Origin: an uncultured Alphaproteobacteria bacterium
GTDB lineage: Bacteria > Pseudomonadota > Alphaproteobacteria > RF32 > CAG-239
Assembly (NCBI GenBank): GCA_900540425.1
Contig: UQFU01000003.1
Coordinates: forward strand, 1-48,377
Direction of reading: 5' to 3'
DNA length: 48,377 nucleotides
The notes under the pieces are model-generated. The model did no database searches, had not been told where the DNA came from, and saw only the letters and a program-made list of their open reading frames with translations. Made by a program: the position numbers and the translations under genes. Positions 9,081 through 17,894 of the stretch are shown piece after piece. Position 1 is the first letter of the stretch. Every line of letters starts with the position of its first letter.

Positions 9081-10646
9081 ATGGAAAGAGATGACGATAA
9101 AGCGGCAAAGAAAAAGTTTAATCTGATTGTCGGCATATTGGTTTTATTGGTTGTGCTTTGGCTCAATTATGATTATCTTTCCCGGCATGTGTCGTCCAAC
9201 AATGCCTTAATCCGGGATTTCAGCCTTAAGGAAGAAGATATGGAAAAATATAAAGAACCCGCGGTTTCCGGCGTTTTCTATTCGGCGAATCCAGAAGTTT
9301 TAAGTAGAGAGCTGGGGCGGTATCTGGAAGTGGGGTATGATTTGAATGAGCGCAAGCCCAAGATGCTGGTGGTGCCGCACGCCGGGTACAAATATTCAGC
9401 GCAAGTGGCAGCCAAAGCTTATGCCGAGCTGTTCAAATATGGAGAAGACGTAGATACGGTTGTGGTTGTCGGGCCGGCGCATTATGAATATGTGAAAGGG
9501 GCAGCATTGCCGACGCATGATTATTTCAAAACCCCGCTGGGCAATATTCCGCTTGATAAGCAAAAAATTTCCGAATTGATGGATAATCAGTTGTTTAAAC
9601 AGGATAACAAGCCTTTTGTCAAAGAGCATTCGATTGAGGTTCAGCTGCCTTTTTTGCAAAAAGTTTTAAAGAATTTTAAAATCGTGCCGGTGGTCTATGG
9701 CCAGGTAGAACCGCAGCAGCTGGCCGATGCTCTCAGCGTATTTTTGGACGATGAAAAGACGCTGCTGATTTTTTCGGCCGATTTGTCTCATTATTATAAG
9801 GCCGAAGATGCCGAGGTTATTGATGCCCATACGGCCAGAATGATTGATTTGGGCAATGCCAATCTGGACAAGGAGATGTCCTGCGGTGCGGAAGGCATTA
9901 ACGCGGCCTTGATTTTGGCCAAGAAAATGCAGATGCATGCCAAGCTGCTGGATATTACGCATTCGGGAAATGTTAGCGGCGATTTAGACCGGGTTGTCGG
10001 CTATGGTGCCTGGTCTTTTGGAGAAGCGCCGGCGGCCGAGAAGGAAAAAACGCCTTTGGAGAAGGAAGTCGAAAATCTTAAAACTTTTGCCAATATTTAT
10101 GGTCAGGATTTACTTAAAATTGCCGGACAAAGTCTGCGGGCGGCGGTTAACGGCGAACGTTTCGGCATTTCCCGCAAAGATTATCCCGATGTTTTGTTTA
10201 ACAAGGGGGCATCGTTTGTTACCCTGACCAAAGACGGTGCGTTGCGCGGCTGTATCGGCAGTTTGCTGCCGCGGCAGGCTATTGCCGACGATGTGGCTAA
10301 AAATGCTCGCAAGGCGGCGACTGAGGATCCGCGGTTTAAGCCGGTAAAACCCGGCGAGTTGGCCGATTTGACGGTTTCGATTTCTTTTTTGACCGACTAT
10401 GAACCGATTGACTTTAATGATGAGAAGGATTTGCTCCGGCAGATTGTGCAAGGGACAGACGGCGTGGTTTTGCGAGACGGAAACCGGCAGGGGCTGTTTT
10501 TGCCGTCGGTGTGGAGCGAAGTTAAAGACAAAGAGGAATTTTTGGAGGAGCTTAAACTCAAGGCCGGTATGAGCCCGGGGTATTGGTCGGATAAAATCAG
10601 GGCTTATCGTTTCAGAACAGTGGAGATAAAGAGAGATGAAAATTAA
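9081..10646 (+). CDS. Membrane-anchored MEMO1-AMMECR1 fusion (AmmeMemoRadiSam systems B and A)
   Basis: The 521-residue product has three parts. Residues about 14-35 form one membrane helix after a charged N-terminus. A MEMO domain follows (about 60-325) with PHAGYKYS near 99-106, GPAHYEYVKG, EHSIEVQLPFLQ and SADLSHYY near 232-239; these match the His/Asp/Cys metal-site motifs of the MEMO family, related to extradiol dioxygenases. An AMMECR1 domain (about 345-518) has LRGCIGSL, FLPSVWSEV and KAGMSPGYW. In many microbes these domains occur with a radical-SAM protein (AmrS) as the AmmeMemoRadiSam system; none is in this window. The reaction is not assigned with confidence. Start at 9081 has GGAGG upstream. 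Its end overlaps the next gene by 11 nt, implying translational coupling. Confidence 0.9.
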   Translation: MERDDDKAAKKKFNLIVGILVLLVVLWLNYDYLSRHVSSNNALIRDFSLKEEDMEKYKEPAVSGVFYSANPEVLSRELGRYLEVGYDLNERKPKMLVVPHAGYKYSAQVAAKAYAELFKYGEDVDTVVVVGPAHYEYVKGAALPTHDYFKTPLGNIPLDKQKISELMDNQLFKQDNKPFVKEHSIEVQLPFLQKVLKNFKIVPVVYGQVEPQQLADALSVFLDDEKTLLIFSADLSHYYKAEDAEVIDAHTARMIDLGNANLDKEMSCGAEGINAALILAKKMQMHAKLLDITHSGNVSGDLDRVVGYGAWSFGEAPAAEKEKTPLEKEVENLKTFANIYGQDLLKIAGQSLRAAVNGERFGISRKDYPDVLFNKGASFVTLTKDGALRGCIGSLLPRQAIADDVAKNARKAATEDPRFKPVKPGELADLTVSISFLTDYEPIDFNDEKDLLRQIVQGTDGVVLRDGNRQGLFLPSVWSEVKDKEEFLEELKLKAGMSPGYWSDKIRAYRFRTVEIKRDEN

Positions 10647-12351
10647 CAGTTATGAAATTACTTACAGCGAAGACGAACTCAAGGATATGGTCGAAAACAA
10701 AATGCGGCAGATTGAGCTGGTCGACCGTAATTTCGAGGGCTATAAGAGGCTGGCGGACGGTGATAAGAAAGCTTTGGAACATCTGGTTGCGGCAGCAAAA
10801 ATGATGAATGACGTTTCTCTGGAGCAGGATCACAAGCTTAACCGGGTGATGAAACGCGGTTTGGAAAACGAAGCGGACGGCAGTATGCAGGCTGCTTATG
10901 CTCTGAGGCTGTTTAATTCCCTGAACGGCGTTGAGGGCGTTAACGGCGTAGATGAAAAACCGGTAGAGATTTTTAAGGGAATCAGCGGTTCAATCGGACG
11001 CAATTTTTATCCTGACGATTTGACGGTTAAGGAATTTCATGAAATTATTTCACGAATGCTTGATGAGGGCAAAAAGAGCGAGGTACAGGGCATCCTTAGT
11101 GCCAGAACAATGGTTCGGCGGCATGGGGATGGTTTGCATGCGATTGACTATACCGAATATTTTGCTTCGGTCTTTTCGGAAATGGCGAATGAGCTGGAAG
11201 TGGCGGCCCACTATGCGACAGACGAGAAGTTTAAGGATTTTCTGGGGTGGCAGGCGCAGGCGTTGTTGCAGAATAATGAAGATATGGATATGCTTGCCGA
11301 CAAGCATTGGGCGGTTTTACAGGACAATGATTTGGAGTTTACCATCGGCCGGGAAAACTATGATGATCAGATGACGCAGACGGTTTATGACAATCCGGCG
11401 CTGCTCAAAAAACTTCGGGAAGCCGGCATTGAGGTTAATAACAAGGATATGCTCGGCGTTCGGGTCGGAATTGTCAATCATGAGGGAACCCGGTTGATTA
11501 TGCGTTTCAAGGAGCATATGAGCGAGTTGGCGGAGCTGATGCCTTATAAAGACCAATATAAACAGAACGTCGGCAAAAACAGCGAATTGAAACAGACGAT
11601 GGTTGATGTAGATTTGGTCGCTTTGACCGGAGATTATGCCCAATGCCGCGGTGCGATAACCACGGCGCAAAATCTGCCGAATAATGACAAGCTGGCAGTT
11701 AAGACCGGAGGCGGCCGGCGGAACGTTTATCATCGGCAGGTTCGCCAGTCCGCGGATATGGACAAGTACCGGGAAATTTTGAAGCGGATGGTTGCGCCGG
11801 AACTGCACGGTTATTTTGATGTGGAAGCTGACCATTTGTTTGTTATCGGGCATGAGAACGCTCACAGTCTGGGGCCGGATGCCGAGTACCAGAATGCTTT
11901 GGGGCAATATAAAAACATTATTGAGGAACACAAAGCCGATGTGGCGTCAATCGCCTTTATGCCCGAGTATGTCAAGAACGCCACCATCAGCGAAGAGCAA
12001 CTGCGAAAAATTTATACGACCTGGGTTGTTTATCGCCTGTTTATGAAGGCTAAGCCGGTGTTTGCAATGCCGCATCGGATTGCCGATTTGATGCAGTTTA
12101 ATTATCTTCTTGAAAACGGTGCGATTTCATTTGATAAAAATGATAAATTGCATATAAATTTTGAGGTGTTCGGCAAGGTGATGAACAAGTTTTTGGAAGA
12201 GACGATAGCCGTGCAGCTGTCGAAGTCTCCGCAAAAAGCAAAAACGTTTGTCGACCGTCTGACCAACTGGGGCGAATATTCGGTTAAAATCGCCGCTTTG
12301 CACGAAGAGCTGGGGTTAAAGCCGTATATTGAAATTAAGTCGTATTTTTAA
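10636..12351 (+). CDS. Zinc metallopeptidase-like protein, dipeptidyl-peptidase III (M49) type
   Basis: The 571-residue product carries HENAH (residues 406-410) followed at 430-435 by EEHKAD. This HExxH plus downstream EExxAD layout resembles the zinc-binding pair of the M49 family (HExxxH/EExxA) and of its short bacterial relatives, some of which are annotated as NUDIX-associated. The N-terminal 400 residues contain no other motif I recognise. There is no signal peptide, so it is probably cytoplasmic. It overlaps the MEMO-AMMECR1 gene by 11 nt and ends 11 nt before sdaA, so it lies in one operon with both. If catalytic it would cut short peptides, which fits supplying amino acids to the serine dehydratase downstream; that link is inference. 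Confidence 0.7.
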   Translation: MKINSYEITYSEDELKDMVENKMRQIELVDRNFEGYKRLADGDKKALEHLVAAAKMMNDVSLEQDHKLNRVMKRGLENEADGSMQAAYALRLFNSLNGVEGVNGVDEKPVEIFKGISGSIGRNFYPDDLTVKEFHEIISRMLDEGKKSEVQGILSARTMVRRHGDGLHAIDYTEYFASVFSEMANELEVAAHYATDEKFKDFLGWQAQALLQNNEDMDMLADKHWAVLQDNDLEFTIGRENYDDQMTQTVYDNPALLKKLREAGIEVNNKDMLGVRVGIVNHEGTRLIMRFKEHMSELAELMPYKDQYKQNVGKNSELKQTMVDVDLVALTGDYAQCRGAITTAQNLPNNDKLAVKTGGGRRNVYHRQVRQSADMDKYREILKRMVAPELHGYFDVEADHLFVIGHENAHSLGPDAEYQNALGQYKNIIEEHKADVASIAFMPEYVKNATISEEQLRKIYTTWVVYRLFMKAKPVFAMPHRIADLMQFNYLLENGAISFDKNDKLHINFEVFGKVMNKFLEETIAVQLSKSPQKAKTFVDRLTNWGEYSVKIAALHEELGLKPYIEIKSYF

Positions 12352-12362
12352 GCGGTGAGATA

Positions 12363-13739
12363 ATGTACTATAGTTTATTGGAGATTTTCTCGATTGGGGT
12401 CGGCCCGTCGAGTTCGCATACCGTCGGTCCGATGCGGGCGGCTAAAAGATATATTGACAATCTGTGGGCGAGGGGACAGTTTGAGCGAATTGCGCGTTTG
12501 GAGGCGACGCTTTACGGTTCTTTGGCGCTGACCGGCGAAGGGCACGGAACCATTAAAGCGATTGTTTATGGCTTTATGGGGTTGGAAGCTGAGGCGATTG
12601 ATCCGGAAAAACCCTATGTGGTAGCGGTTGCACGCGACAAGATTCTGCATTTGGGCCAGGAAAAGCCGATTCCGTTTGATTTGGAAAAGGACGTTGTGTT
12701 TGAAAAAGACGTTTTTTTGCCCGAGCATTCCAACGGCATGCGTTTTAAAGCCTTTGACGCGGACGGGAATTTGTTGCTGGAAGAAGTTTATTTTTCGGTA
12801 GGCGGCGGCACGATTGCCCGTAGTGACGAAATCAATCGCCGGGTCGAGCGGGAGCCTTATAAAATTCCGTATGATTTCAGCAGCTGCGATGAACTGATGA
12901 GGCTGTGCGAAGAGCATCAATTGGAAATTTCAGATTTGGTTTGGGCGAATGAACTGGCTATTCATGGCCGTGAAAAAGTTGAGGAACATCTGGCAAAAAT
13001 CCACCGGGTTATGCAAGCGTCAATCGAACGTGGCATGAAGGCGGAAGGAATTTTGCCCGGCAGTTTGAAAATGCCGCGGAAAGCGCACGAAATTTATCAG
13101 CGTTTGGAAGAAAAATTCCGCAATAACGATTATGATCCGCTGTTGATGGTGGATTGGATCAATTTGTGGGGATTTGCCGTTGCTGAAGAAAATGCTTCCG
13201 GCGGGCAGATTGTTACGGCGCCGACTATGGGGTCAGCCGGCGTTATGCCGGCGGTAATCCGCTATTATGAGCGTTTTGCGGTTCATAAATCCGGTTTCAG
13301 CCCGGCGGAAGGCGTTAAAAAGTTTTTTCTGACGGCTTCGGGGATTTGCAGCCTGTACCGTTCCAACGCTTCGATTTCCGGCGCGGAGGTCGGGTGCCAG
13401 GGTGAGGTCGGGGTTGCCTGTTCGATGGCTGCTGCCGGGCTGACTGCAGCTATGGGCGGTACGAACAAGCAGATTGAGAATGCCGCGGAGATTGCCATGG
13501 AACATAATTTGGGGCTGACTTGCGATCCAATCGGCGGTTTGGTTCAGGTTCCGTGCATTGAGCGCAATGCGATGGGAGCGGTTAAGGCGGTGAATTCGGC
13601 ACGAATTGCCATGAAAGGCGACGGAACGCATATTGTTTCTCTCGACAGCGTCATTAAGACCATGTATGACACCGGCAATGACATGAACAATAAATACAAA
13701 GAAACGTCGCTCGGCGGTTTGGCGATAAATGTCTGCTAG
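12363..13739 (+). CDS. sdaA: L-serine ammonia-lyase, single-chain iron-sulfur type
   Basis: This enzyme deaminates L-serine to pyruvate and ammonia with an oxygen-sensitive 4Fe-4S cluster. The 458-residue chain starts with the family hallmark [20 protein letters not shown], the phosphate/substrate loop of the beta domain. The C-terminal catalytic domain has [15 protein letters not shown], the Cys of [24 protein letters not shown] and [18 protein letters not shown], which supply the cluster cysteines. Length matches fused alpha/beta SdaA of Gram-negatives. It starts 11 nt after the metallopeptidase gene with GGTGAG as ribosome site, so it is the last gene of that operon. Its stop overlaps the stop of the convergent small gene at 13736 by 4 nt. 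Confidence 0.96.
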   Translation: MYYSLLEIFSIGVGPSSSHTVGPMRAAKRYIDNLWARGQFERIARLEATLYGSLALTGEGHGTIKAIVYGFMGLEAEAIDPEKPYVVAVARDKILHLGQEKPIPFDLEKDVVFEKDVFLPEHSNGMRFKAFDADGNLLLEEVYFSVGGGTIARSDEINRRVEREPYKIPYDFSSCDELMRLCEEHQLEISDLVWANELAIHGREKVEEHLAKIHRVMQASIERGMKAEGILPGSLKMPRKAHEIYQRLEEKFRNNDYDPLLMVDWINLWGFAVAEENASGGQIVTAPTMGSAGVMPAVIRYYERFAVHKSGFSPAEGVKKFFLTASGICSLYRSNASISGAEVGCQGEVGVACSMAAAGLTAAMGGTNKQIENAAEIAMEHNLGLTCDPIGGLVQVPCIERNAMGAVKAVNSARIAMKGDGTHIVSLDSVIKTMYDTGNDMNNKYKETSLGGLAINVC

Positions 13740-14092
13740 TCGAGGACTTTGATAAATTTGGAATAACGAATTTTGCAGTTTTCGGATTGTTTAACGGCAA
13801 CGTCGCGCATAATGGCGTTTTTGTAGGTTTTGAGGAATTCGTCGTCCGGTTCGGCGACGAGAGTACAGTCATTTTCATTATAACTGATGGACAATCCAAG
13901 CAGCGGTGCTGAAGTTTCGCAATTTTTGAGTTTTTCATAATTTTCGGGAGAAATTTGAAAGCGGCATGTCGCCGACATTTCGGTTTGCCCGGCCTCCTGA
14001 TTGCGGATATGGCGGGCAGCCGTTTCAAAGCGGATATAGTTTTGAATCAGAATTGGGTCAAAATCTTCAAAAACCGGCCATTCTTCGTTCAT
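13736..14092 (-). CDS. Orphan small soluble protein
   Basis: I do not recognise this 118-residue product. It has no signal or membrane segment; three cysteines are spread along it. A very strong ribosome site (GGAGGA, 7 nt spacing) and a good promoter at 14114-14142 support it as a real, well-expressed gene. It is convergent with sdaA and overlaps its end by 4 nt, leaving no room for a terminator between them. Confidence 0.7.
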   Translation of the reverse strand: MNEEWPVFEDFDPILIQNYIRFETAARHIRNQEAGQTEMSATCRFQISPENYEKLKNCETSAPLLGLSISYNENDCTLVAEPDDEFLKTYKNAIMRDVAVKQSENCKIRYSKFIKVLD

Positions 14093-14113
14093 GTTTGTTC
14101 CTCCGTTTTTTAT

Positions 14114-14142
14114 TTTTTAACCCTTGCTGCCAGGCTTGTCAA
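14114..14142 (-). promoter_or_regulatory. Promoter of the small orphan gene
   Basis: On the minus strand, TTGACA (14137-14142), a 17-bp spacer and TAAAAA (14114-14119) place the start about 15 nt upstream of the ATG at 14092. Confidence 0.75.
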
Positions 14143-14257
14143 TTGAAGAATGAATATTTATAAAACAGGAAAATAATTCTTTGAAAATTCGTTAATTTGC
14201 ACCGAAGAAAATAAAGCAAAAACAAAGGGCAGATTAATAAAATGCACCCCTGTCCAA

Positions 14258-14429
14258 ATTGGCTGCTTCACCGGGCTTAGGTATTCCCGCAAGCGGGGCC
14301 TCCTTGTCTCGTAAGGTTCTGTCTTCGCACGCTGTGCTTGCCAATCGCCAACTATCGACGTCGAACCGTCTTGGTTCTCATCTCAGGATAAATCAGCCAA
14401 AAAAAACCCCCCCGCTGGGGTGGTCGTTT
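14258..14429 (-). repeat. tRNA-Gln-linked element ending in a second copy of the tRNA 3' end
   Basis: Reading downstream of tRNA-Gln on the minus strand, the tRNA terminator is followed by about 125 nt of hairpin-rich sequence that ends in a 15-bp direct repeat of the tRNA 3' end (GGTGAAGCAGCCAAT; 14258-14272 equals 14430-14444). Inside are an imperfect inverted copy of the tRNA T-arm (14369-14387, sharing TCTTGGTTC and CAGG), a GAACC/GGTTC hairpin, the 10-bp palindrome TCGACGTCGA (14355-14364) and a CCCGC-AA-GCGGG hairpin (14286-14297). No protein is supported. The direct repeat of a tRNA end is the usual scar of site-specific integration, but the unit is far too small to encode a recombinase. 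A similar unit follows tRNA-Thr. Confidence 0.65.
14399..14420 (-). terminator. tRNA-Gln terminator
   Basis: On the minus strand, a CCCC-AGC-GGGG stem is extended by GGG and followed by eight T residues, starting about 12 nt after the tRNA CCA end. Confidence 0.75.
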
Positions 14430-14431
14430 AT

Positions 14432-14505
14432 TGGCTGCTTCACCTGGATTCGAACCAAGATTAACGGAGTCAGAGTCCGCTGTCCTACCATTAGACGATG
14501 AAGCA
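14432..14505 (-). tRNA. tRNA-Gln (anticodon CTG)
   Basis: The 74-nt cloverleaf has acceptor TGCTTCA / TGAAGCA (7 bp), discriminator G and an encoded CCA. The D-arm is GTCT/GGAC; the anticodon stem is GCGGA/TCCGT with loop CTCTGAC, giving anticodon CTG for CAG codons. The T-arm is CTTGG-TTCGAAT-CCAGG. A U1-A72 pair is normal for bacterial tRNA-Gln. It has its own promoter and terminator and is monocistronic. Confidence 0.95.
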
Positions 14506-14524
14506 ATGTGTCAAAGTCAGTATC

Positions 14525-14553
14525 TATTTACTGCGAAAAAATTTACAAGTCAA
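14525..14553 (-). promoter_or_regulatory. tRNA-Gln promoter
   Basis: On the minus strand, TTGACT (14548-14553), a 17-bp spacer and TAAATA (14525-14530) put the start about 12 nt before the tRNA 5' end. Confidence 0.8.
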
Positions 14554-14653
14554 TAGCTTTTAGCCTGAAATTAAAAAAATATTATTCTCCCTCTTGATTA
14601 AATATGAAAAAAGGTGCATATTTTAAATAGAGGCTGTCAGAAAAGACAGTCCG

Positions 14654-14682
14654 TTGACATAAATAATTAGGAATTTTAATAT
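14654..14682 (+). promoter_or_regulatory. Promoter of the GNAT gene with a long leader
   Basis: TTGACA (14654-14659), a 17-bp spacer and TAATAT (14677-14682) form a near-consensus promoter. A small inverted repeat (CTGTC-N6-GACAG, 14634-14649) sits just upstream of the -35. The transcript would start near 14689, giving a leader of about 174 nt with a CAGCCGG/CCGGCTG hairpin and a six-codon upstream reading frame (14836-14856) that ends just before the GNAT start. Confidence 0.7.
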
Positions 14683-14862
14683 GCAAAAACGAACTTCAAA
14701 GACTGTTTCAGCCGGCGAAGCTCATACAGCTCCGGCTGATTGTTCAAGTTCTTTTTCCAGCTTGGATTTTTCATCTCTTTCTTACAATCTTCACCCGAAG
14801 GCATGGGTTCATAAATTATGCATTGACGAGGGCTATATGGTTCTGAAAGGAGTGTAGTTGCT

Positions 14863-15360
14863 ATGCTTACTTTCCGAACAAAAATGCGGTTGTCCGATAT
14901 TGAGGCCGTACGGCGGATTTCGTCTTCAACCAAGCTTTTTGACCATAATGATGTTGAGATTACCGCTTCATTGGCAGAAGAGGCGTTGGAATTGCAGCAG
15001 AATCCTCAATGGCGCGACGCCGCTCATGATATTCGCTTTATTTTTGCCGAGCAGGACGGTGCGATTTGCGCTTATGTTTGCTATGGGCGGATTCCGGATT
15101 CAGATACGGCTTATGAGCTTTATTGGCTGGCAACAGATAAACAGTTTCAGGGGCAGGGTATCGGCCATTTGCTCTTGCAACAGGTTATTCAGCTCATTCG
15201 CCAGGCCGGCGGCAGCAAAATTTATATTAAAACCGAAGGGCGTTCCGGTTATCATCCGACCCATGTCTTTTATAACCGCTGCGGTTTTGAACTCGAGGCG
15301 CGTTTGAAGCAATATTATGGGAAGAATGATGATTGCTGCATTTATTCAAAATCCGTTTAA
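14863..15360 (+). CDS. GNAT-family N-acetyltransferase
   Basis: The 165-residue product has the GNAT fold signature: motif A as LATDKQFQGQGIGHLLLQQV (acetyl-CoA pyrophosphate loop Q-x-x-G-x-G) around residues 88-107, followed by the motif B region (YIKTEGRSGYHPTHVFYNRCGF) with the Tyr/Asn seen in many GNATs. Substrate is unknown; the family acetylates amines on proteins, antibiotics or small molecules using acetyl-CoA. AAGGAG lies 10 nt before the ATG, a rather long spacing. It is cytoplasmic and monocistronic, with a strong promoter upstream and a bidirectional terminator shared with aspS downstream. Confidence 0.85.
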   Translation: MLTFRTKMRLSDIEAVRRISSSTKLFDHNDVEITASLAEEALELQQNPQWRDAAHDIRFIFAEQDGAICAYVCYGRIPDSDTAYELYWLATDKQFQGQGIGHLLLQQVIQLIRQAGGSKIYIKTEGRSGYHPTHVFYNRCGFELEARLKQYYGKNDDCCIYSKSV

Positions 15361-15389
15361 AAGGTCGTATTGAAGGGGATTAGAGCAAT

Positions 15390-15426
15390 AAAAAAGGCCT
15401 TTAACTCCAGCGGTTAAAAGCCTTTT
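15390..15426. terminator. Bidirectional terminator between GNAT and aspS
   Basis: The inverted repeat GGCTTTTAACC-type stem (AAAAAGGCCTTTAAC / GGTTAAAAGCCTTTT, one bulge) with loop TCCAGC has A and T runs on either side, serving both convergent genes. Confidence 0.88.
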
Positions 15427-15442
15427 GCCGGGTTACGTCTTT

Positions 15443-17203
15443 TTAGTCGTTAACCAATTTGATGTGCAGTTCTTTTAGCTGTTGTTCGGTTACCGTATTG
15501 GGAGCCTGCATCATCAGATCCTGCGCCTTGCCGTTCATCGGGAAAAGAATGACTTCGCGGATGTTAGGTTCATCGGCCAAAATCATGACGGTGCGGTCAA
15601 CACCGGGAGCGCAGCCGGCGTGCGGCGGAGCCCCGAACTTGAAGGCGCTGATCATGCCGCCAAACTTGTTGTCGACAACGCTGTGATCATAGCCGGCAAT
15701 CTCGAACGCTTTGTACATAATTTCCGGCTTATGATTGCGGACGGCGCCTGAGGACAATTCAATTCCGTTGCAGACAATATCATATTGATAAGCAAGAATG
15801 TCGAGCGGATTTTGATTCAACAGGGCGTCCATTCCGCCTTGCGGCATGGAAAACGGATTGTGAGAAAATTCGATGGCGCCGGTTTCTTCATTTTTCTCAA
15901 ACATCGGAAAATCGACAATCCAGCAGAAGCGGTAAGCGTCTTTTTCAATCAAATCCAGTTCTTCACCGATTTTCATGCGGGTTTTGCCGGCAAATTTATT
16001 GAGTTTGTCAACTTCTCCGGCCATCAGGAAAACGGCGTCCCCTTCACCAATGCCGAAGAATGTCCGGGCTTCGTTCATTTTTTCTTCGCTCAGGAAGCGG
16101 GCAATGCCTTTGGCTCCGTTTGAAGAAAAGGCAATGTACGCCATGCCGCCCATTTCGGCTTCTTTGGCGTAAGCGTCAAACTTGTCAAAGAAAGAGCGCG
16201 GTTTGTCGGCAATGCCTTTAACGGCGATGGCTCTGACTTGTTCGCCGGCAGCGACTTTGCTGTCAAAAACGCCGAAGCCGGAGTTGCCGAAGAAAGGCGT
16301 GGCATCCGTAATTTCCAGCGGATTGCGCAGGTCGGGTTTGTCGCAGCCGTATTTGATCATGGATTCACGGAACGGAATCCGGCGAAACGGCGGCTGGTCG
16401 ACTTTTTTGCCGTTGGAAAATTCGTTAAACACACCGCTCATGACATATTCGATAGCTTTAAAAACATCTTCCTGGGTAGCAAAAGACATTTCCATATCCA
16501 GCTGATAAAATTCGCCCGGAGAGCGGTCAGCACGCGGGTCTTCGTCGCGGAAACAAGGAGCAATCTGGAAATAACGGTCGAATCCCGAAACCATAAGCAG
16601 CTGCTTAAACTGCTGCGGGGCTTGGGGCAGGGCATAGAATTTGCCGGGGTTTATTCGCGAGGGAACCAAAAAGTCGCGTGCGCCTTCCGGAGAAGATGCG
16701 GTCAGAATCGGCGTTTGGTATTCGACAAAGCCCTGTTCAATCATCAGGCGGCGCATGGCGGCAATTACCTTAGAGCGTAACAGCATGTTGCGGTGGAGTT
16801 TTTCTTTGCGCAAGTCCAAAAAGCGGTATTTCAGGCGCAGTTCTTCGGGCGAATCATCATCTTGTGCCACCTGGATTGGCAGCACCTCGGCTTCGGAATG
16901 AATCTCTACGTTTTGGACTTTCAGTTCAATATCCCCGGTAGGCATGTTTTTGTTGACGCTTTCGCGTTTGACAACTTCCCCTTCCAGGGAAACGACGCTT
17001 TCCGGACGCAGATTATTGATTTTTTCAAACAAATCCGAAGAGCTATCAATCACACATTGGGTAATGCCGTAATGATCTCGCAGGTCCACAAAGCAAAGGT
17101 TGCCCAAGTTGCGTTTGCGGTGAATCCAACCGGCGATTTTGACCTGTTTGCCGGTGTCACCGGCAAACAGTTCGCCACAGGTATGTGTACGATAGCAATT
17201 CAT
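15443..17203 (-). CDS. aspS: Aspartate--tRNA ligase
   Basis: This class IIb synthetase charges tRNA-Asp. The 586-residue product has an N-terminal OB-fold anticodon domain ([20 protein letters not shown]), motif 2 in [16 protein letters not shown], the QLDMEMSF segment, a GAD insertion domain, and motif 3 as [19 protein letters not shown]. Typical enzymes read GAPPHGG-A-G-DR here, so HAGC is a slight variant. Length fits bacterial AspRS (about 590). The start at 17203 gives [10 protein letters not shown] with GAGG 6 nt upstream; the frame stays open to 17431 but that extension overlaps a terminator. Whether it also charges tRNA-Asn, as in many alphaproteobacteria using GatCAB, cannot be told here. 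Confidence 0.97.
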   Translation of the reverse strand: MNCYRTHTCGELFAGDTGKQVKIAGWIHRKRNLGNLCFVDLRDHYGITQCVIDSSSDLFEKINNLRPESVVSLEGEVVKRESVNKNMPTGDIELKVQNVEIHSEAEVLPIQVAQDDDSPEELRLKYRFLDLRKEKLHRNMLLRSKVIAAMRRLMIEQGFVEYQTPILTASSPEGARDFLVPSRINPGKFYALPQAPQQFKQLLMVSGFDRYFQIAPCFRDEDPRADRSPGEFYQLDMEMSFATQEDVFKAIEYVMSGVFNEFSNGKKVDQPPFRRIPFRESMIKYGCDKPDLRNPLEITDATPFFGNSGFGVFDSKVAAGEQVRAIAVKGIADKPRSFFDKFDAYAKEAEMGGMAYIAFSSNGAKGIARFLSEEKMNEARTFFGIGEGDAVFLMAGEVDKLNKFAGKTRMKIGEELDLIEKDAYRFCWIVDFPMFEKNEETGAIEFSHNPFSMPQGGMDALLNQNPLDILAYQYDIVCNGIELSSGAVRNHKPEIMYKAFEIAGYDHSVVDNKFGGMISAFKFGAPPHAGCAPGVDRTVMILADEPNIREVILFPMNGKAQDLMMQAPNTVTEQQLKELHIKLVND

Positions 17204-17310
17204 AAAAGACCTCATAAATTCAGTTATTGTTATAATTAACTCTTTAGTCTTAACGCCAAAATCCCCGAAAAGCAACCATAATCTGCATAATCGGGAAGGA
17301 TTATGCCCAT

Positions 17311-17341
17311 AAAAAAAGCAGGAAAAATTCCTGCTTTTTTC
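17311..17341. terminator. Terminator downstream of the orphan pair
   Basis: AAAAAAAGCAGG-N7-CCTGCTTTTTT forms a stem with A and T tails in both directions. On the minus strand it ends the transcript of the orphan gene at 17352, upstream of aspS. Confidence 0.88.
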
Positions 17342-17351
17342 AGATTGGGTT

Positions 17352-17876
17352 TCAGGCCGAAAATTCCGGTTCGCTGAAACAGGAAAGCAGACAGGAGGCC
17401 ATGACTTGTTCCTGCCATATCTCTTCGGCACCGGTACCGGGAGTGATTAGAATTCCCAATGCCGTAATCTTTTCCTGATCCTGAAAGAACAAGCAGGGGG
17501 CAACGGGAATTTTGGGCCCTTCGTAAAGGTCGTTGGCGATTTTCCAACTGGTTATTGCCTGCGCTACCGATATGCCGGTCTCTGAGTTGGCGGTAAATGA
17601 ACGTATCGTCAAAGACGAGGGCTGTCCGACAGTACAAAACTCCGTACACAGTTGCGATGAAAATTCGCGGCCGGCTTTGCGGGCATCTTCGTCGCAGCCG
17701 TCGGGAAAAATTAAAATTATTCCGGGAGCGCCATTTTCCGGGGCGCCGTTGTAGACTGCCGTACCGCAGTAGAGCTCGGGAACAACGCTGATTTCCAGCA
17801 GCCTTTCGGCAGCTGTTTCAGCGGCGGTTTTCATATCCGGCTGTGACGGACAAGGAATAAAAATAACATTTTTCAT
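17352..17876 (-). CDS. Orphan soluble protein
   Basis: I do not recognise this 174-residue product. It begins [12 protein letters not shown], a beta-strand followed by a loop, and has about seven cysteines, mainly in two clusters (LCTEFC and ASCLLSC). There is no signal peptide, so the cysteines would be reduced in the cytoplasm or bind metal. It lies 18 nt after the orphan at 17895 in the same direction and probably shares its transcript. The ribosome site is weak. The two orphan products are of similar size and may both be specific to this lineage. Confidence 0.6.
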   Translation of the reverse strand: MKNVIFIPCPSQPDMKTAAETAAERLLEISVVPELYCGTAVYNGAPENGAPGIILIFPDGCDEDARKAGREFSSQLCTEFCTVGQPSSLTIRSFTANSETGISVAQAITSWKIANDLYEGPKIPVAPCLFFQDQEKITALGILITPGTGAEEIWQEQVMASCLLSCFSEPEFSA

Positions 17877-17894
17877 ATTTCAGAAGTTTTGATG

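Noticed and set aside
14681..14857. 58-codon reading frame before the GNAT gene
   Set aside because: Its ATG overlaps the -10 of the predicted promoter, so it would not be in the transcript, and the peptide has no recognisable feature. Treated as leader.
15443..17431. Longer aspS start at 17431
   Set aside because: The extension crosses a terminator and has no ribosome site, whereas 17203 has GAGG and gives the conserved N-terminus.
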